Position numbers and translations under genes: made by a program. A model generated the notes under the pieces. It made no database searches. It was not told where the DNA came from and saw nothing but the letters and a program-made list of their open reading frames with translations. DNA of 26,785 nt from a virus. The stretch lies in IMG/VR virus record IMGVR_UViG_3300015262_000033, positions 1 through 26,785 of that record. One strand, given 5' to 3'. Shown piece after piece: positions 12,816-19,418 of the stretch (position 1 is the first letter of the stretch; every line of letters begins with the position of its first letter).

Positions 12816-13141
12816 GTACACCCCAACACCGCTCCAACCCACTGAACCGCCGCAAGCGCGACGAGAACCTGCCCGTCGGCAACGTCTCCGGCAAGGGCCA
12901 GGGCAGCGGCAATGCCTCGCGCAGAATCGCCGCGCTGCTGCAGGACGAGCCGACACTGCTGGTTGCTGTCGCGGACGACGGCCAGATCTTCGCGGTAGAG
13001 GCGGATGGGCTGCGAGCGCAAGCGATCACCGCGCAGTACCCGCACTGGATTGTGGGACTGTATACGCGGCAGCTGTCCAGCTGGTCGATCGGGAACGATC
13101 TGCGGGTCAGGGCGAAGGAATTGGGGAGGAAGGCGGCTTGA
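12812..13141 (+). CDS. hypothetical protein (109 aa)
   Basis: The first 40 residues are basic and disordered (SNPLNRRKRDENLPVGNV, then GKGQGSGNASRRIA). Residues 40-75 resemble a small beta/alpha fold (TLLVAVADDGQIFAVEADGL). The rest contains YPHWIVGLYTRQLSSW. No known family is recognised. The start is supported by AGAGG upstream, and its stop overlaps the TTG start of rusA, so it belongs to the rightward early operon. Confidence 0.75.
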   Translation: MSTPQHRSNPLNRRKRDENLPVGNVSGKGQGSGNASRRIAALLQDEPTLLVAVADDGQIFAVEADGLRAQAITAQYPHWIVGLYTRQLSSWSIGNDLRVRAKELGRKAA

Positions 13142-13647
13142 ACGCGAATCCCGCCACCATCGCGCCCGCGCGAACCATCGCCAGCCCGGTAACGCTGGTG
13201 CTTCCGTACCCGATCAGCGAAAACCGCTACTGGGCGACGCGCGTCATCAAGCTCAAGAAAACCGGCAAGTGGGCGTCGATGACCTACGTGACGCCGGAGG
13301 CGGACGCGTACCGGCAGCAGGTGGCCCTGCTCGCGCTGCAGGCTGGCGTGCGCAAGCCGATAGTCGGCCGAACGCTAATCACCCTCGACCTCTACCCACA
13401 TCGCCCGCTCGATTGGGCGAAGCGGGCGCGCAAGGATCCGGACGGCTGGGCGGACACCGTACAGTGCATCGACCTCGGCAACTCTGAGAAGGTGCTTTGC
13501 GATGCGCTGAACGCTATCGCCTGGCTCGACGACAAGCAGCTGTGGGACATCCACAAGCGCAAGCACGAGCCCGACGAGCACGGCGCCCGTGTTGTCGTGA
13601 CGATCTCGCCCATCGTGCGCGAAGCGATCGCGCCGGGGTTGTTCTGA
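13138..13647 (+). CDS. rusA: RusA-family Holliday junction resolvase
   Basis: A TTG at 13138, eight bases after GGAGG and overlapping the previous stop (TTGA), starts a 169-residue protein. RusA features are LPYPISENRYW near the start, YVTPEADAYRQQV, DLYPHRPLDWAKRARKDPDGWADTV, the acidic pair in CIDLGNSEKVLCDALN, and WLDDKQLWDIHKRKHE, with three or more conserved Asp for metal binding. RusA dimers cut Holliday junctions and can resolve branched replication or packaging intermediates. Size is somewhat above E. coli RusA (120 aa). The rus-to-Q gene order matches lambdoid phages. Confidence 0.9.
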   Translation: MNANPATIAPARTIASPVTLVLPYPISENRYWATRVIKLKKTGKWASMTYVTPEADAYRQQVALLALQAGVRKPIVGRTLITLDLYPHRPLDWAKRARKDPDGWADTVQCIDLGNSEKVLCDALNAIAWLDDKQLWDIHKRKHEPDEHGARVVVTISPIVREAIAPGLF

Positions 13648-13784
13648 TGAACTCCAAACAGCGTCGAACCTATCGCCGCGCACTGCTGCGTGAGTGCATC
13701 AGCCTCGGCTTCAAGGTCAAACCGTACACCTCGATCGTCACGCTTCGCGGGCTGATCGCCACGGCGTACGCAGGGGAGTACTGA
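13647..13784 (+). CDS. small basic protein (45 aa)
   Basis: ATG overlaps the rusA stop by one base (TGATG) and the TGA overlaps the next ATG likewise. The product is Arg-rich in its first 17 residues (NSKQRRTYRRALLREC) and then moderately hydrophobic. It is too short for a fold assignment and may bind nucleic acid. The coupled position in the nin-like region is the main support. Confidence 0.65.
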   Translation: MNSKQRRTYRRALLRECISLGFKVKPYTSIVTLRGLIATAYAGEY

Positions 13785-13996
13785 TGCGCACCCGCCCACC
13801 CCGCGAAACCATCGCCCCGAAGCTCCTGCCGCACCTGGGCGAGCCGATCGACGCCTACACGCTGGCCGATCGCATCGGCACGACGTTCACCGGCTGCGAG
13901 TCGGCACTACGTGCGATGCAGCGCCGCGGGCTGGTGCGGAAGATCGTGCGGCGCGAGAAGGGCGAGTTCATCGCGCATCACTGGGTGCGGGTATGA
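13784..13996 (+). CDS. small winged-helix-like protein (70 aa)
   Basis: The sequence has a wHTH-like pattern: a helix (AYTLADRIGTTFTGCES), a recognition helix (ALRAMQRRGLVRKIVRR), and a beta-wing (KGEFIAHHWVRV). It is fully contained in the coupled series of the nin-like region. This could be a DNA-binding regulator, similar in position to lambda NinH, but no sequence relation to NinH is claimed. Confidence 0.7.
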   Translation: MRTRPPRETIAPKLLPHLGEPIDAYTLADRIGTTFTGCESALRAMQRRGLVRKIVRREKGEFIAHHWVRV

Positions 13997-14178
13997 ACGA
14001 CACCATCACCTGCGCCACCTGCCGCTACTTCAAGCCCGACGCGAACAATCCGGCCGCGGCGATGGGTCGCTGCTACGCCGATGCCCGACACGGCTACTTC
14101 TTCGCGAACGAACACCATCGGTGCGCGGATCACGCCTCGGAGCCGCAGGCGAAGTTGGAGAGCTCGCCGCATGAGTGA
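13993..14178 (+). CDS. small four-cysteine protein (61 aa)
   Basis: CATC near residue 7 (CxxC), then C27 and C44 in ...GRCYAD... and ...HRCADH..., give four cysteines with nearby His, a possible zinc site. It starts by ATGA overlap with the preceding gene, and its stop overlaps the next start by 8 bases. Related-looking Cys-rich mini-proteins follow. Function unknown. Confidence 0.7.
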   Translation: MNDTITCATCRYFKPDANNPAAAMGRCYADARHGYFFANEHHRCADHASEPQAKLESSPHE

Positions 14179-14506
14179 ACTCAAACCACCCGGTTCTTTC
14201 AGCGGCGGGCCCATCGAGGATTTCTCGGATGGTTGGGCGCTGATTGCTTTCGTTGGCCACCGCGGGCACTACTGGCGCGAAATCACAAACGGCCTGCGTC
14301 GACAGGGCATCGTGACCGATGACGATCTGCGCGTGTACCGCTCACTCTGCGGCGTCACCGGCAGCGCCTCATCACGAGCGAAGGCGATGAACGTCGGCAA
14401 CTGGCCGGTGTGCAAGCACTGCCAGAAGAAGGCGCCGCGCTGGCTGCGCAAAGAGGAGCGGGCGACGTGTTGGAGCGATCCGGCGGTAAGGGCGCTGTTC
14501 CGGTGA
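14171..14506 (+). CDS. hypothetical protein with C-terminal CxxC (111 aa)
   Basis: ATG at 14171 is the internal start that overlaps the previous stop. The protein starts with a Gly/Pro-rich stretch, has a helical middle (ALIAFVGHRGHYWREIT, RRQGIVTDDDLRVYRSLCG), and ends with CKHCQKKAPRWLRKEERATCW, a Cys-rich basic tail that may bind zinc and nucleic acid. The family is not recognised. It sits between small Cys-rich genes of the early operon. Confidence 0.72.
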   Translation: MSELKPPGSFSGGPIEDFSDGWALIAFVGHRGHYWREITNGLRRQGIVTDDDLRVYRSLCGVTGSASSRAKAMNVGNWPVCKHCQKKAPRWLRKEERATCWSDPAVRALFR

Positions 14507-14739
14507 ACGACCACCACACGCGCCCCGAACGCTCCGCCGAGTTCGCCATTGCGCGCAGGCACCTGGCGGAGGTCTACCGCGATCCCTGCGCGCACTGCAT
14601 GCATCGCGAGGTGGTGCTGGGCAAGGCGATCTGTCCCACCGTCGGCAGGGCTTTCCCGCGCTGCACCAGTACGCCGGGCCTGCAGTTCGAGCCCGATCAC
14701 AGCACACTCAGGGGATGCATCGATGGCAAAAACGAATGA
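14503..14739 (+). CDS. small cysteine-rich protein (78 aa)
   Basis: GTG at 14503 overlaps the previous stop (GTGA). Cysteines occur as CAHC (about residue 27), then ICP, PRC and RGC, spaced across the last 50 residues, so two half zinc sites are possible. There is no membrane segment. It overlaps the start of the Q-like gene by 17 bases. Function unknown. Confidence 0.7.
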   Translation: MNDHHTRPERSAEFAIARRHLAEVYRDPCAHCMHREVVLGKAICPTVGRAFPRCTSTPGLQFEPDHSTLRGCIDGKNE

Positions 14740-15166
14740 CCTTGAGGTTCGCCTGCACGACTGGTCGCTGGCCTACGGCGGTGGCAGGTACGTCAGCGCG
14801 AGCGGCGGTGGGTCGGCCATGTCGTCGATCATTCGGTGGCACGGTCGACCACCATCGGGCTTGGGTGCTGCCGAGGAAACGCCGGCGGCCGATGAAGTCG
14901 AGGCAGCCGTGGAGGCGCTTCAGCTGCAGGAAGGCGGGTACGGTCCGGCCAATGTGTTGCGCTGCGAGTACCTGCTGCCAGGCCAGCCGCGTGAGGCGAA
15001 ACTGCAGAAGCTGGCGCACATCGGGCTGCGGATGGAGAGCCCTCGCTACAGCCAGCACCTGCGCCTGGCGAAGATCCACGTTGCCGGCTGGTTGCGCATC
15101 CCTTTCAGCGAGCCGCTGACCGACGAACAGGCGGTGAGCATGCTCGAATTTATCGAGGGGTATTGA
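14723..15166 (+). CDS. Q-like late antiterminator
   Basis: A 147-residue protein whose pattern fits the Phage_antitermQ family: an N-terminal RLHDWSLAYGG then Gly/Ser loop, a central acidic DEVEAAVEALQLQEGGYGPANVLRCEYL, and a C-terminal helix-turn-helix-like RYSQHLRLAKIHVAGWLRIPF. In lambdoid phages Q loads onto RNA polymerase at the late promoter and lets it pass the terminator just downstream. The position agrees: it is the last early gene, and a promoter followed by an intrinsic terminator starts at its stop codon (15163-15249). The family call rests on pattern and context. Confidence 0.65.
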   Translation: MAKTNDLEVRLHDWSLAYGGGRYVSASGGGSAMSSIIRWHGRPPSGLGAAEETPAADEVEAAVEALQLQEGGYGPANVLRCEYLLPGQPREAKLQKLAHIGLRMESPRYSQHLRLAKIHVAGWLRIPFSEPLTDEQAVSMLEFIEGY

Positions 15167-15190
15167 TTGCGCAACGAAAGTGTGCACAAT
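15163..15190 (+). promoter_or_regulatory. late promoter candidate (pR'-like)
   Basis: -35 TTGATT (15163-15168), 16-base spacer, -10 CACAAT (15185-15190), starting at the Q-like gene's stop codon. The start point would be near 15197, about 24 bases before the terminator hairpin. Confidence 0.55.
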
Positions 15191-15220
15191 TCGCCATAGC
15201 TCAAAGCTACCTCTACCCGA

Positions 15221-15249
15221 AAGCCTCGCCCTCACCGGCGGGGCTTTTT
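15221..15249 (+). terminator. intrinsic terminator (tR'-like)
   Basis: AAGCCTCGCC and GGCGGGGCTT form a 10-bp stem (one G-U) with a six-base loop, followed by T's up to 15249. It lies directly between the late promoter and the first late gene, so late expression needs read-through. Confidence 0.88.
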
Positions 15250-15266
15250 CGTTTCCGGAGAAGACC

Positions 15267-15515
15267 ATGCACTACCGCAACGGCCGTGAGGCCAAGAACG
15301 GCGACAAGATCGTCCAGCTCGGCACCGGCGGAGCCATCGTGTCCGTCGGCATCCTCTACGAAGCCACTCCGGGCAACGACTACTGCAACGGCTACATCGC
15401 GCCGACCATCGGCGGCACAACAACCGTCGCCTGCATGTGCGATTGCCTGCACATGGATGACGTCATGGCCATCCTGGCCGAGAAGGGCCTGGATAAGCGG
15501 CCCGAAGGCAAATAA
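15267..15515 (+). CDS. first late gene, small hypothetical protein (82 aa)
   Basis: GGAGAAGACC before the ATG at 15267 gives a good ribosome-binding site right after the terminator. The N-terminal half looks like a small beta-barrel (REAKNGDKIVQLGTGGAIVS, KOW/SH3-like). Cysteines CMCDC sit near residue 57. No membrane segment is present, so it is not a holin. Role unknown; its position before the lysis genes is conserved in many related phages only by my recollection, so treat as inference. Confidence 0.72.
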   Translation: MHYRNGREAKNGDKIVQLGTGGAIVSVGILYEATPGNDYCNGYIAPTIGGTTTVACMCDCLHMDDVMAILAEKGLDKRPEGK

Positions 15516-15613
15516 CCAACCATTCACCCCTTGCTGCGCGCTCCTAGGTGGATATGTCGGGTAAGAGCCTCGCGCTGACGTCCGATCGCAGCATTTCAAC
15601 CGCAGGAACCACG

Positions 15614-16117
15614 ATGCTCCAGCTTTCCGCCACGCCCGCGCAGGTCTTGGCGCAGGTCATCGTGCCAACGTTCCAGCATCTGCTGCCGGGCAAGTTCGAC
15701 AGCAAACCGGCGCGCGTGCAGCTGTTGGCGATCGCGCTGCAGGAGTCTGGGCTCAGGACCCGGCGGCAGGATGGCGGCCCCGCGCGCAGCCTGTGGCAGT
15801 TCGAGCAGGGCGGTGGCATCCGTGGCGTGCTCGAGCATCCTTCCTCGCGCCAGTACGCCCGCGCCGTCTGCGCCCTGCAGGCGGTGGCGCCGGTGTCCAG
15901 CGATGTGTATGCCGCGTTCCTGAGCGACGACCAGTTGGCCTGCGCCTTCGCTCGCCTGCTGCTGTGGACCGATGCGGCACCGCTGCCGCAGCTGGGCGAC
16001 GCCGACGGCGCGTGGGCGTGCTACCTGCGCAACTGGCGTCCGGGGAAGCCGCGCCCCGGTGCGTGGGTGGGCAACTATGCCGCGGCACTCGCGGCCGTCA
16101 CAGGCGCCAACGTATGA
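15614..16117 (+). CDS. lysozyme/transglycosylase-like endolysin (167 aa)
   Basis: AGGAACCACG precedes the ATG at 15614. The motif LLAIALQESGL places a Glu at residue 44, the usual catalytic position of lytic transglycosylase/goose-lysozyme folds. It is followed by DGGPARSLWQFEQGG, where SLWQFE fits the family's GLFQ/GLWQ segment. No signal peptide is seen, so export would depend on a holin, and membrane genes follow at once. The protein is compact and ends in an Ala-rich helix. Start codons at 15548 or 15554 would add about 20 residues but lack support. Substrate specificity is not determined by sequence alone. Confidence 0.72.
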   Translation: MLQLSATPAQVLAQVIVPTFQHLLPGKFDSKPARVQLLAIALQESGLRTRRQDGGPARSLWQFEQGGGIRGVLEHPSSRQYARAVCALQAVAPVSSDVYAAFLSDDQLACAFARLLLWTDAAPLPQLGDADGAWACYLRNWRPGKPRPGAWVGNYAAALAAVTGANV

Positions 16118-16332
16118 GCGACCAGCCCGATATATCGACCGAGAGCTTGAACCGCGAAGTGCACCAGCTTCGCCGCGAAGTCCGGGCGTTGTCGGCCAGC
16201 GTGCAGGATCTGGTCGAGGCGTGGCGTACCGCGCATGGCGTCGTACGGTTCGTGAAGTGGATGGGCGGCCTGGCCACCGCCAGCACGGCCCTGTGGGCAC
16301 TGATCCAACTGGCATGGGCGACGAGAAAATGA
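16114..16332 (+). CDS. coiled-coil plus membrane-anchor lysis-cassette protein (72 aa)
   Basis: Residues 9-38 are a coiled coil (LNREVHQLRREVRALSASV), and residues 45-68 form a single membrane segment (VKWMGGLATASTALWALIQLAW) ending in a short basic tail. This is the XhlA-like layout found beside holins and endolysins. It overlaps the endolysin stop as ATGA. It may regulate or assist the holin. The lysogeny-operon gene at 7731-8033 has the same architecture without obvious sequence identity. Confidence 0.7.
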   Translation: MSDQPDISTESLNREVHQLRREVRALSASVQDLVEAWRTAHGVVRFVKWMGGLATASTALWALIQLAWATRK

Positions 16333-16607
16333 AGCTGATCGACGACATCGACGGCCAACTGCTCAAGCTGTGGAAGTTCTGGTCGGTGCGGTGGGGTGTC
16401 GTCTCCGCCGCATGCTCCGGCACAGTTGCGGCCTACGAGGGCTTCAAGGCCATGGACGCCGCCCTGGTGCGGTGGGTTCCGGAACAGGCCATCGGTGTGC
16501 TGGTGCTGGCTGCCGTGCTGTGCACCTTCGCCAGCATCCTGTCCCGTGGGATCTCGCAGCCCAAGTTGCGCGAGCCGCAGGACGACGACAACGCGGAGCA
16601 TGCGTGA
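16329..16607 (+). CDS. probable holin (92 aa)
   Basis: Two membrane segments are visible: WGVVSAACSGTVAAYEGF near residues 22-40 and AIGVLVLAAVLCTFASIL near 54-72. The N-terminus is charged (MKLIDDIDGQLLK) and the C-terminus polar and acidic (REPQDDDNAEHA). Size and layout fit a class II-like holin that lets endolysin reach the wall. It lies in a coupled series (ATGA, TGATG) between the coiled-coil anchor protein and the spanin genes. The exact holin among these membrane proteins is not proved. Confidence 0.7.
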   Translation: MKLIDDIDGQLLKLWKFWSVRWGVVSAACSGTVAAYEGFKAMDAALVRWVPEQAIGVLVLAAVLCTFASILSRGISQPKLREPQDDDNAEHA

Positions 16608-16708
16608 TGAATACGTTCGACTGGGTGGTATGCGGCATCGCCGGCGTCGGCCTTGTTGGTTGGTTGCTGCTGCGCTGGATCATGAGCGACAAGGACTCGC
16701 TGCGCTGA
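16607..16708 (+). CDS. single-span mini membrane protein (33 aa)
   Basis: The ATG overlaps the holin stop by one base and the TGA overlaps the next ATG by one base. The product is almost entirely one membrane helix (WVVCGIAGVGLVGWLLLRWI) with a short charged tail. It may be an antiholin, a small holin partner or a pinholin-like factor. Coupling on both sides supports translation. Confidence 0.62.
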   Translation: MNTFDWVVCGIAGVGLVGWLLLRWIMSDKDSLR

Positions 16709-17106
16709 TGCCCGCCACCATCGAATCCAAGCTGATCGCGCTCGGGGCGGTGATTCTGCTGCTGCTCGGCGCCTACGCGTGGGCGCATCACCGCGGCGCG
16801 GTATCGCAGCAAGTCGTCGACGCCGCCGTGATCGCGCAGAAAAACCAGGCGCTTGACGCCGCGGGCACCTCGCTTGCCAACGCCGCCGCCGCGCTGCGTG
16901 CCGCCAGCGCCGCCACAATTGCCAACCGTGACGCCGCGGCAGCGGCCCGCGCCAGCGCCGATGCCGCCAAGAAGCACGCGGACGAGGCCAAGCAGGCGCT
17001 GATCGCCGCGAACGCCGCATGGCAGGCCAAGTTCAAGGCGGCACAGCACGCGAAGGGGTGCGAAACCCTGCAGGAGCTGCTATGTCCCGCCGTCTTCCCT
17101 TACTGA
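16708..17106 (+). CDS. Rz-like inner-membrane spanin
   Basis: An N-terminal membrane span (LIALGAVILLLLGAYAWA, residues 9-26) anchors a long Ala-rich periplasmic coiled coil (residues 35-115 with many AAA, KKHADEAKQ) and a short Cys-containing C-terminus. This is the i-spanin layout, which with Rz1 fuses inner and outer membranes at lysis. The Rz1 gene starts inside its last 25 bases in another frame, the classic overlapping pair. The protein is 132 residues, near the usual length. No sequence similarity to lambda Rz is claimed. Confidence 0.82.
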   Translation: MPATIESKLIALGAVILLLLGAYAWAHHRGAVSQQVVDAAVIAQKNQALDAAGTSLANAAAALRAASAATIANRDAAAAARASADAAKKHADEAKQALIAANAAWQAKFKAAQHAKGCETLQELLCPAVFPY

Positions 17107-17357
17107 TCCCCGCGCTGCTGGTGCTCGCCGGCTGCCAGAGCGTTCCGGTGCAGCCGCAGCTCCCGAAGACCGTCTACGTCGAGGTCGACAAGTTCGTGCC
17201 GCTCGATCCAACCCTGCTCGACGACTGCCCGATCGCGGTACCGGCGAATCGTACCGTGCACGAGGCGGTTGCTGTTGCCAATGCCCGCAAGCTCTCGCTG
17301 GAGCGCTGCAACGAAGACAAGGCGGCGATCCGTGCCGCCCAGCCGAAGGGGCACTGA
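17082..17357 (+). CDS. Rz1-like outer-membrane spanin lipoprotein
   Basis: A signal sequence (MSRRLPLLIPALLVLAGC) ends in a lipobox LAGC at residues 15-18, so mature protein begins at Cys18 and is lipid-modified. The next residues, QSVPVQPQLPK, are proline-rich as in Rz1. At 91 aa it is larger than lambda Rz1 (60 aa). It overlaps the Rz gene and has its own AGGAG site. Together they should link the two membranes in the final lysis step. Confidence 0.85.
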   Translation: MSRRLPLLIPALLVLAGCQSVPVQPQLPKTVYVEVDKFVPLDPTLLDDCPIAVPANRTVHEAVAVANARKLSLERCNEDKAAIRAAQPKGH

Positions 17358-17358
17358 C

Positions 17359-17517
17359 ATGTTCACCTTCGTCGTGATCCTGATCGCCGCCCTGGTGCTG
17401 GTCGGCCTGGTCGTGTGGCTGCTGGCCGAGATCAACGCTGACCGCAAGTGGCAGGCCAGCGTCAAGCCCACCGTGCCCGGCCCGAGCGAGCGGTTGCCGC
17501 CGAAGAGTGATATCTGA
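17359..17517 (+). CDS. single-span small membrane protein (52 aa)
   Basis: Residues 4-23 (FVVILIAALVLVGLVVWLLAEI) are a clear membrane helix. The rest is polar and ends PGPSERLPPKSDI. It starts one base after the Rz1 stop and ends two bases before the terminase small subunit. It may be another lysis-cassette regulator or an accessory membrane protein. No family assignment. Confidence 0.65.
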   Translation: MFTFVVILIAALVLVGLVVWLLAEINADRKWQASVKPTVPGPSERLPPKSDI

Positions 17518-17519
17518 TC

Positions 17520-17993
17520 ATGGCTCGACCGACTTCATTCAAACCCGAGTTTGTGGGCCAGGCGAAGCGATTGGCATCCGTGCTGGGCGCCACAGACGCC
17601 GAGGTCGCAATGTTCTTCGGCAAGGACGAACGTACGATCAACCGATGGAAGCTGCAATTCCCTGAGTTCAGCAAGGCGCTCAAGGTCGGCAAGGCGCCGG
17701 CAAACGAGCGCGTGAAGCGCTCGCTGTACTTGCGCGCCATCGGCTACTCGCACGAGGCCGAAGAGGTGTTCTGCAGCAACGGCAAGGTAACCCGGGTCAA
17801 GACGGTCAAGCATTACCCGCCGGACACGGGTGCCATCGTGTTCTACCTCTGCAACCGCGATCCCGAGAACTGGAAGCAGAAGCAGCAGCACGAGCTGACC
17901 GGAAAGAACGGCGGCCCGATCCAGTCAATCACCTCGCCGCTGTCCGCCGAGGAACTGCGCACCATCGCTGCGGAAATGGCCGCCAAGGTCTAG
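17520..17993 (+). CDS. terS: terminase small subunit-like protein
   Basis: A 157-residue protein with an N-terminal helix-turn-helix (LGATDAEVAMFFGKDERTINRWKLQFPEF), the usual DNA-recognition part of TerS. A basic helical middle (ERVKRSLYLRAIGYSHEAEE) and a short C-terminal helix that would contact TerL follow. It lies directly before terL with three bases between. Its task is to recognise phage DNA for packaging. Whether this is a cos or pac system cannot be read from the sequence shown. Confidence 0.85.
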   Translation: MARPTSFKPEFVGQAKRLASVLGATDAEVAMFFGKDERTINRWKLQFPEFSKALKVGKAPANERVKRSLYLRAIGYSHEAEEVFCSNGKVTRVKTVKHYPPDTGAIVFYLCNRDPENWKQKQQHELTGKNGGPIQSITSPLSAEELRTIAAEMAAKV

Positions 17994-17996
17994 CCA

Positions 17997-19418
17997 GTGG
18001 AGTTCAGCGCGAAAGAGCGCTACGCCGCGGCGGCGCTGGCGCGGGAGGATCTGTACTTCTTCAGCCGCTGGATGTTCCTGCAGCGCCGCGGCTATCAGTG
18101 GATTCGCGGCCAGCACCACAAGGTGCTCTGCGACGCCCTGATGCGGGTGTTCAACGGTGAGTGCAAGCGCCTGATCATCAACATTCCGCCGCGCTACTCC
18201 AAGACGGAGCTGGCGGTGGTCAACTTCATGGCCTGGTGCCTCGGCAAGGTGCCGGATGCCGAGTTCATCCACACCAGCTACTCGGGGAGGCTGGCCGGCA
18301 ACAACGCCTGGCAGGCACGCGAACTGGTCGGCAGCAACGAATACCGGGAGGTGTTCCCGGGCACGATGCTCCGCGGCGACAGCGCGGCGAAGGACGAGTG
18401 GCGCACCACGGAAGGCGGCATCGTCTACGCGGTCGGTGCCGGCGGCACGATCACCGGCTACGGCGCCGGCAAGCACCGGCCCGGGTTCGGTGGCGCCATC
18501 CTGATCGATGACCCGCACAAGGCCGACGAGGCCCGCAGCGATGTCATCCGCCAAGGCGTGATCGAGTGGTTCCAGAACACACTGGAGAGCCGCAAGAACG
18601 ACCCGCAGAACACGCCGATCATCGTGATCATGCAGCGCCTGCACGAGAGCGACCTGGCGGGCTGGCTGCTGGCCGGCGGCAACGGGGAGACATGGGAGCA
18701 CGTCTGTCTGCCAGCGATCACCGAGCAGGGCAACGCGCTCTGGCCGGAGAAGCACGGCATCGAAGAGCTGCGCCGGATGCAGACGGCGTCGCCCTACACC
18801 TTTGCCGGGCAGTACCAGCAGTCGCCATCCACGCCGGAAGGCAACGTCATCAAGCCGGATCAGCTGGAGACGATCGAGGCGCTGCCGGCGTCTGGCATCC
18901 ACTGGGTGCGGGCATGGGATCTGGCGTCGACGGCACCGAAGCACGGCACCGACCCGGATTGGACGGTGGGAGCGAAGTGGGGCAAGGATCGCGCCGGCCG
19001 GTTCTACATCGGCGACGTGGTTCGCATGCGCGGCAGTCCCGACGAGGTCGAGGCGACGATCGTCAATACCGCGGCACGGGACGGCAAGTCGGTGCGCATC
19101 TCGATCCCGCAGGATCCGGGCCAGGCCGGCAAGTCCCAGGTGCTGTACCTGAGCAAGAAGCTGGCCGGCTACCGGGTCAGCTCCAGCACGGAAACAGGTG
19201 ACAAGGTGACCCGCGCGGAGCCGATGGCCGCGCAGATCAACGTGGGCAACGTGAGCATGCTCAAGGCGCCTTGGAACGACGCGCTGGTGGCTGAGATGCG
19301 GGTCTTCCCGAACGGAACGCACGACGACCAGGTCGACGCCGGCAGTCGCGCCTTCAACGAATTGACCGCGAAAGCGGGCCCGATGCAGATCTCCGACGAA
19401 CTCCTGAGACGCGCATGA
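17997..19418 (+). CDS. terL: terminase large subunit (packaging ATPase/nuclease)
   Basis: A 473-residue TerL. The ATPase has a Walker A-like INIPPRYSKTE (residues 62-71) and a Walker B ILIDDP (168-173). The RNase H-type nuclease has WDLAS at about 307-311 and a final acidic motif DDQVDAGSRAF near residue 450. The GTG at 17997 is used; ATG does not occur earlier in frame. TerL pumps DNA into the prohead and cuts it. The end overlaps the portal start (ATGA), as expected for a head operon. Confidence 0.96.
   Translation: MEFSAKERYAAAALAREDLYFFSRWMFLQRRGYQWIRGQHHKVLCDALMRVFNGECKRLIINIPPRYSKTELAVVNFMAWCLGKVPDAEFIHTSYSGRLAGNNAWQARELVGSNEYREVFPGTMLRGDSAAKDEWRTTEGGIVYAVGAGGTITGYGAGKHRPGFGGAILIDDPHKADEARSDVIRQGVIEWFQNTLESRKNDPQNTPIIVIMQRLHESDLAGWLLAGGNGETWEHVCLPAITEQGNALWPEKHGIEELRRMQTASPYTFAGQYQQSPSTPEGNVIKPDQLETIEALPASGIHWVRAWDLASTAPKHGTDPDWTVGAKWGKDRAGRFYIGDVVRMRGSPDEVEATIVNTAARDGKSVRISIPQDPGQAGKSQVLYLSKKLAGYRVSSSTETGDKVTRAEPMAAQINVGNVSMLKAPWNDALVAEMRVFPNGTHDDQVDAGSRAFNELTAKAGPMQISDELLRRA

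Noticed and set aside
17925-19322. 465-codon minus-strand frame opposite terL
   Set aside because: Antisense shadow of the terminase large subunit with Arg/His/Ala-rich composition and no recognisable domain.
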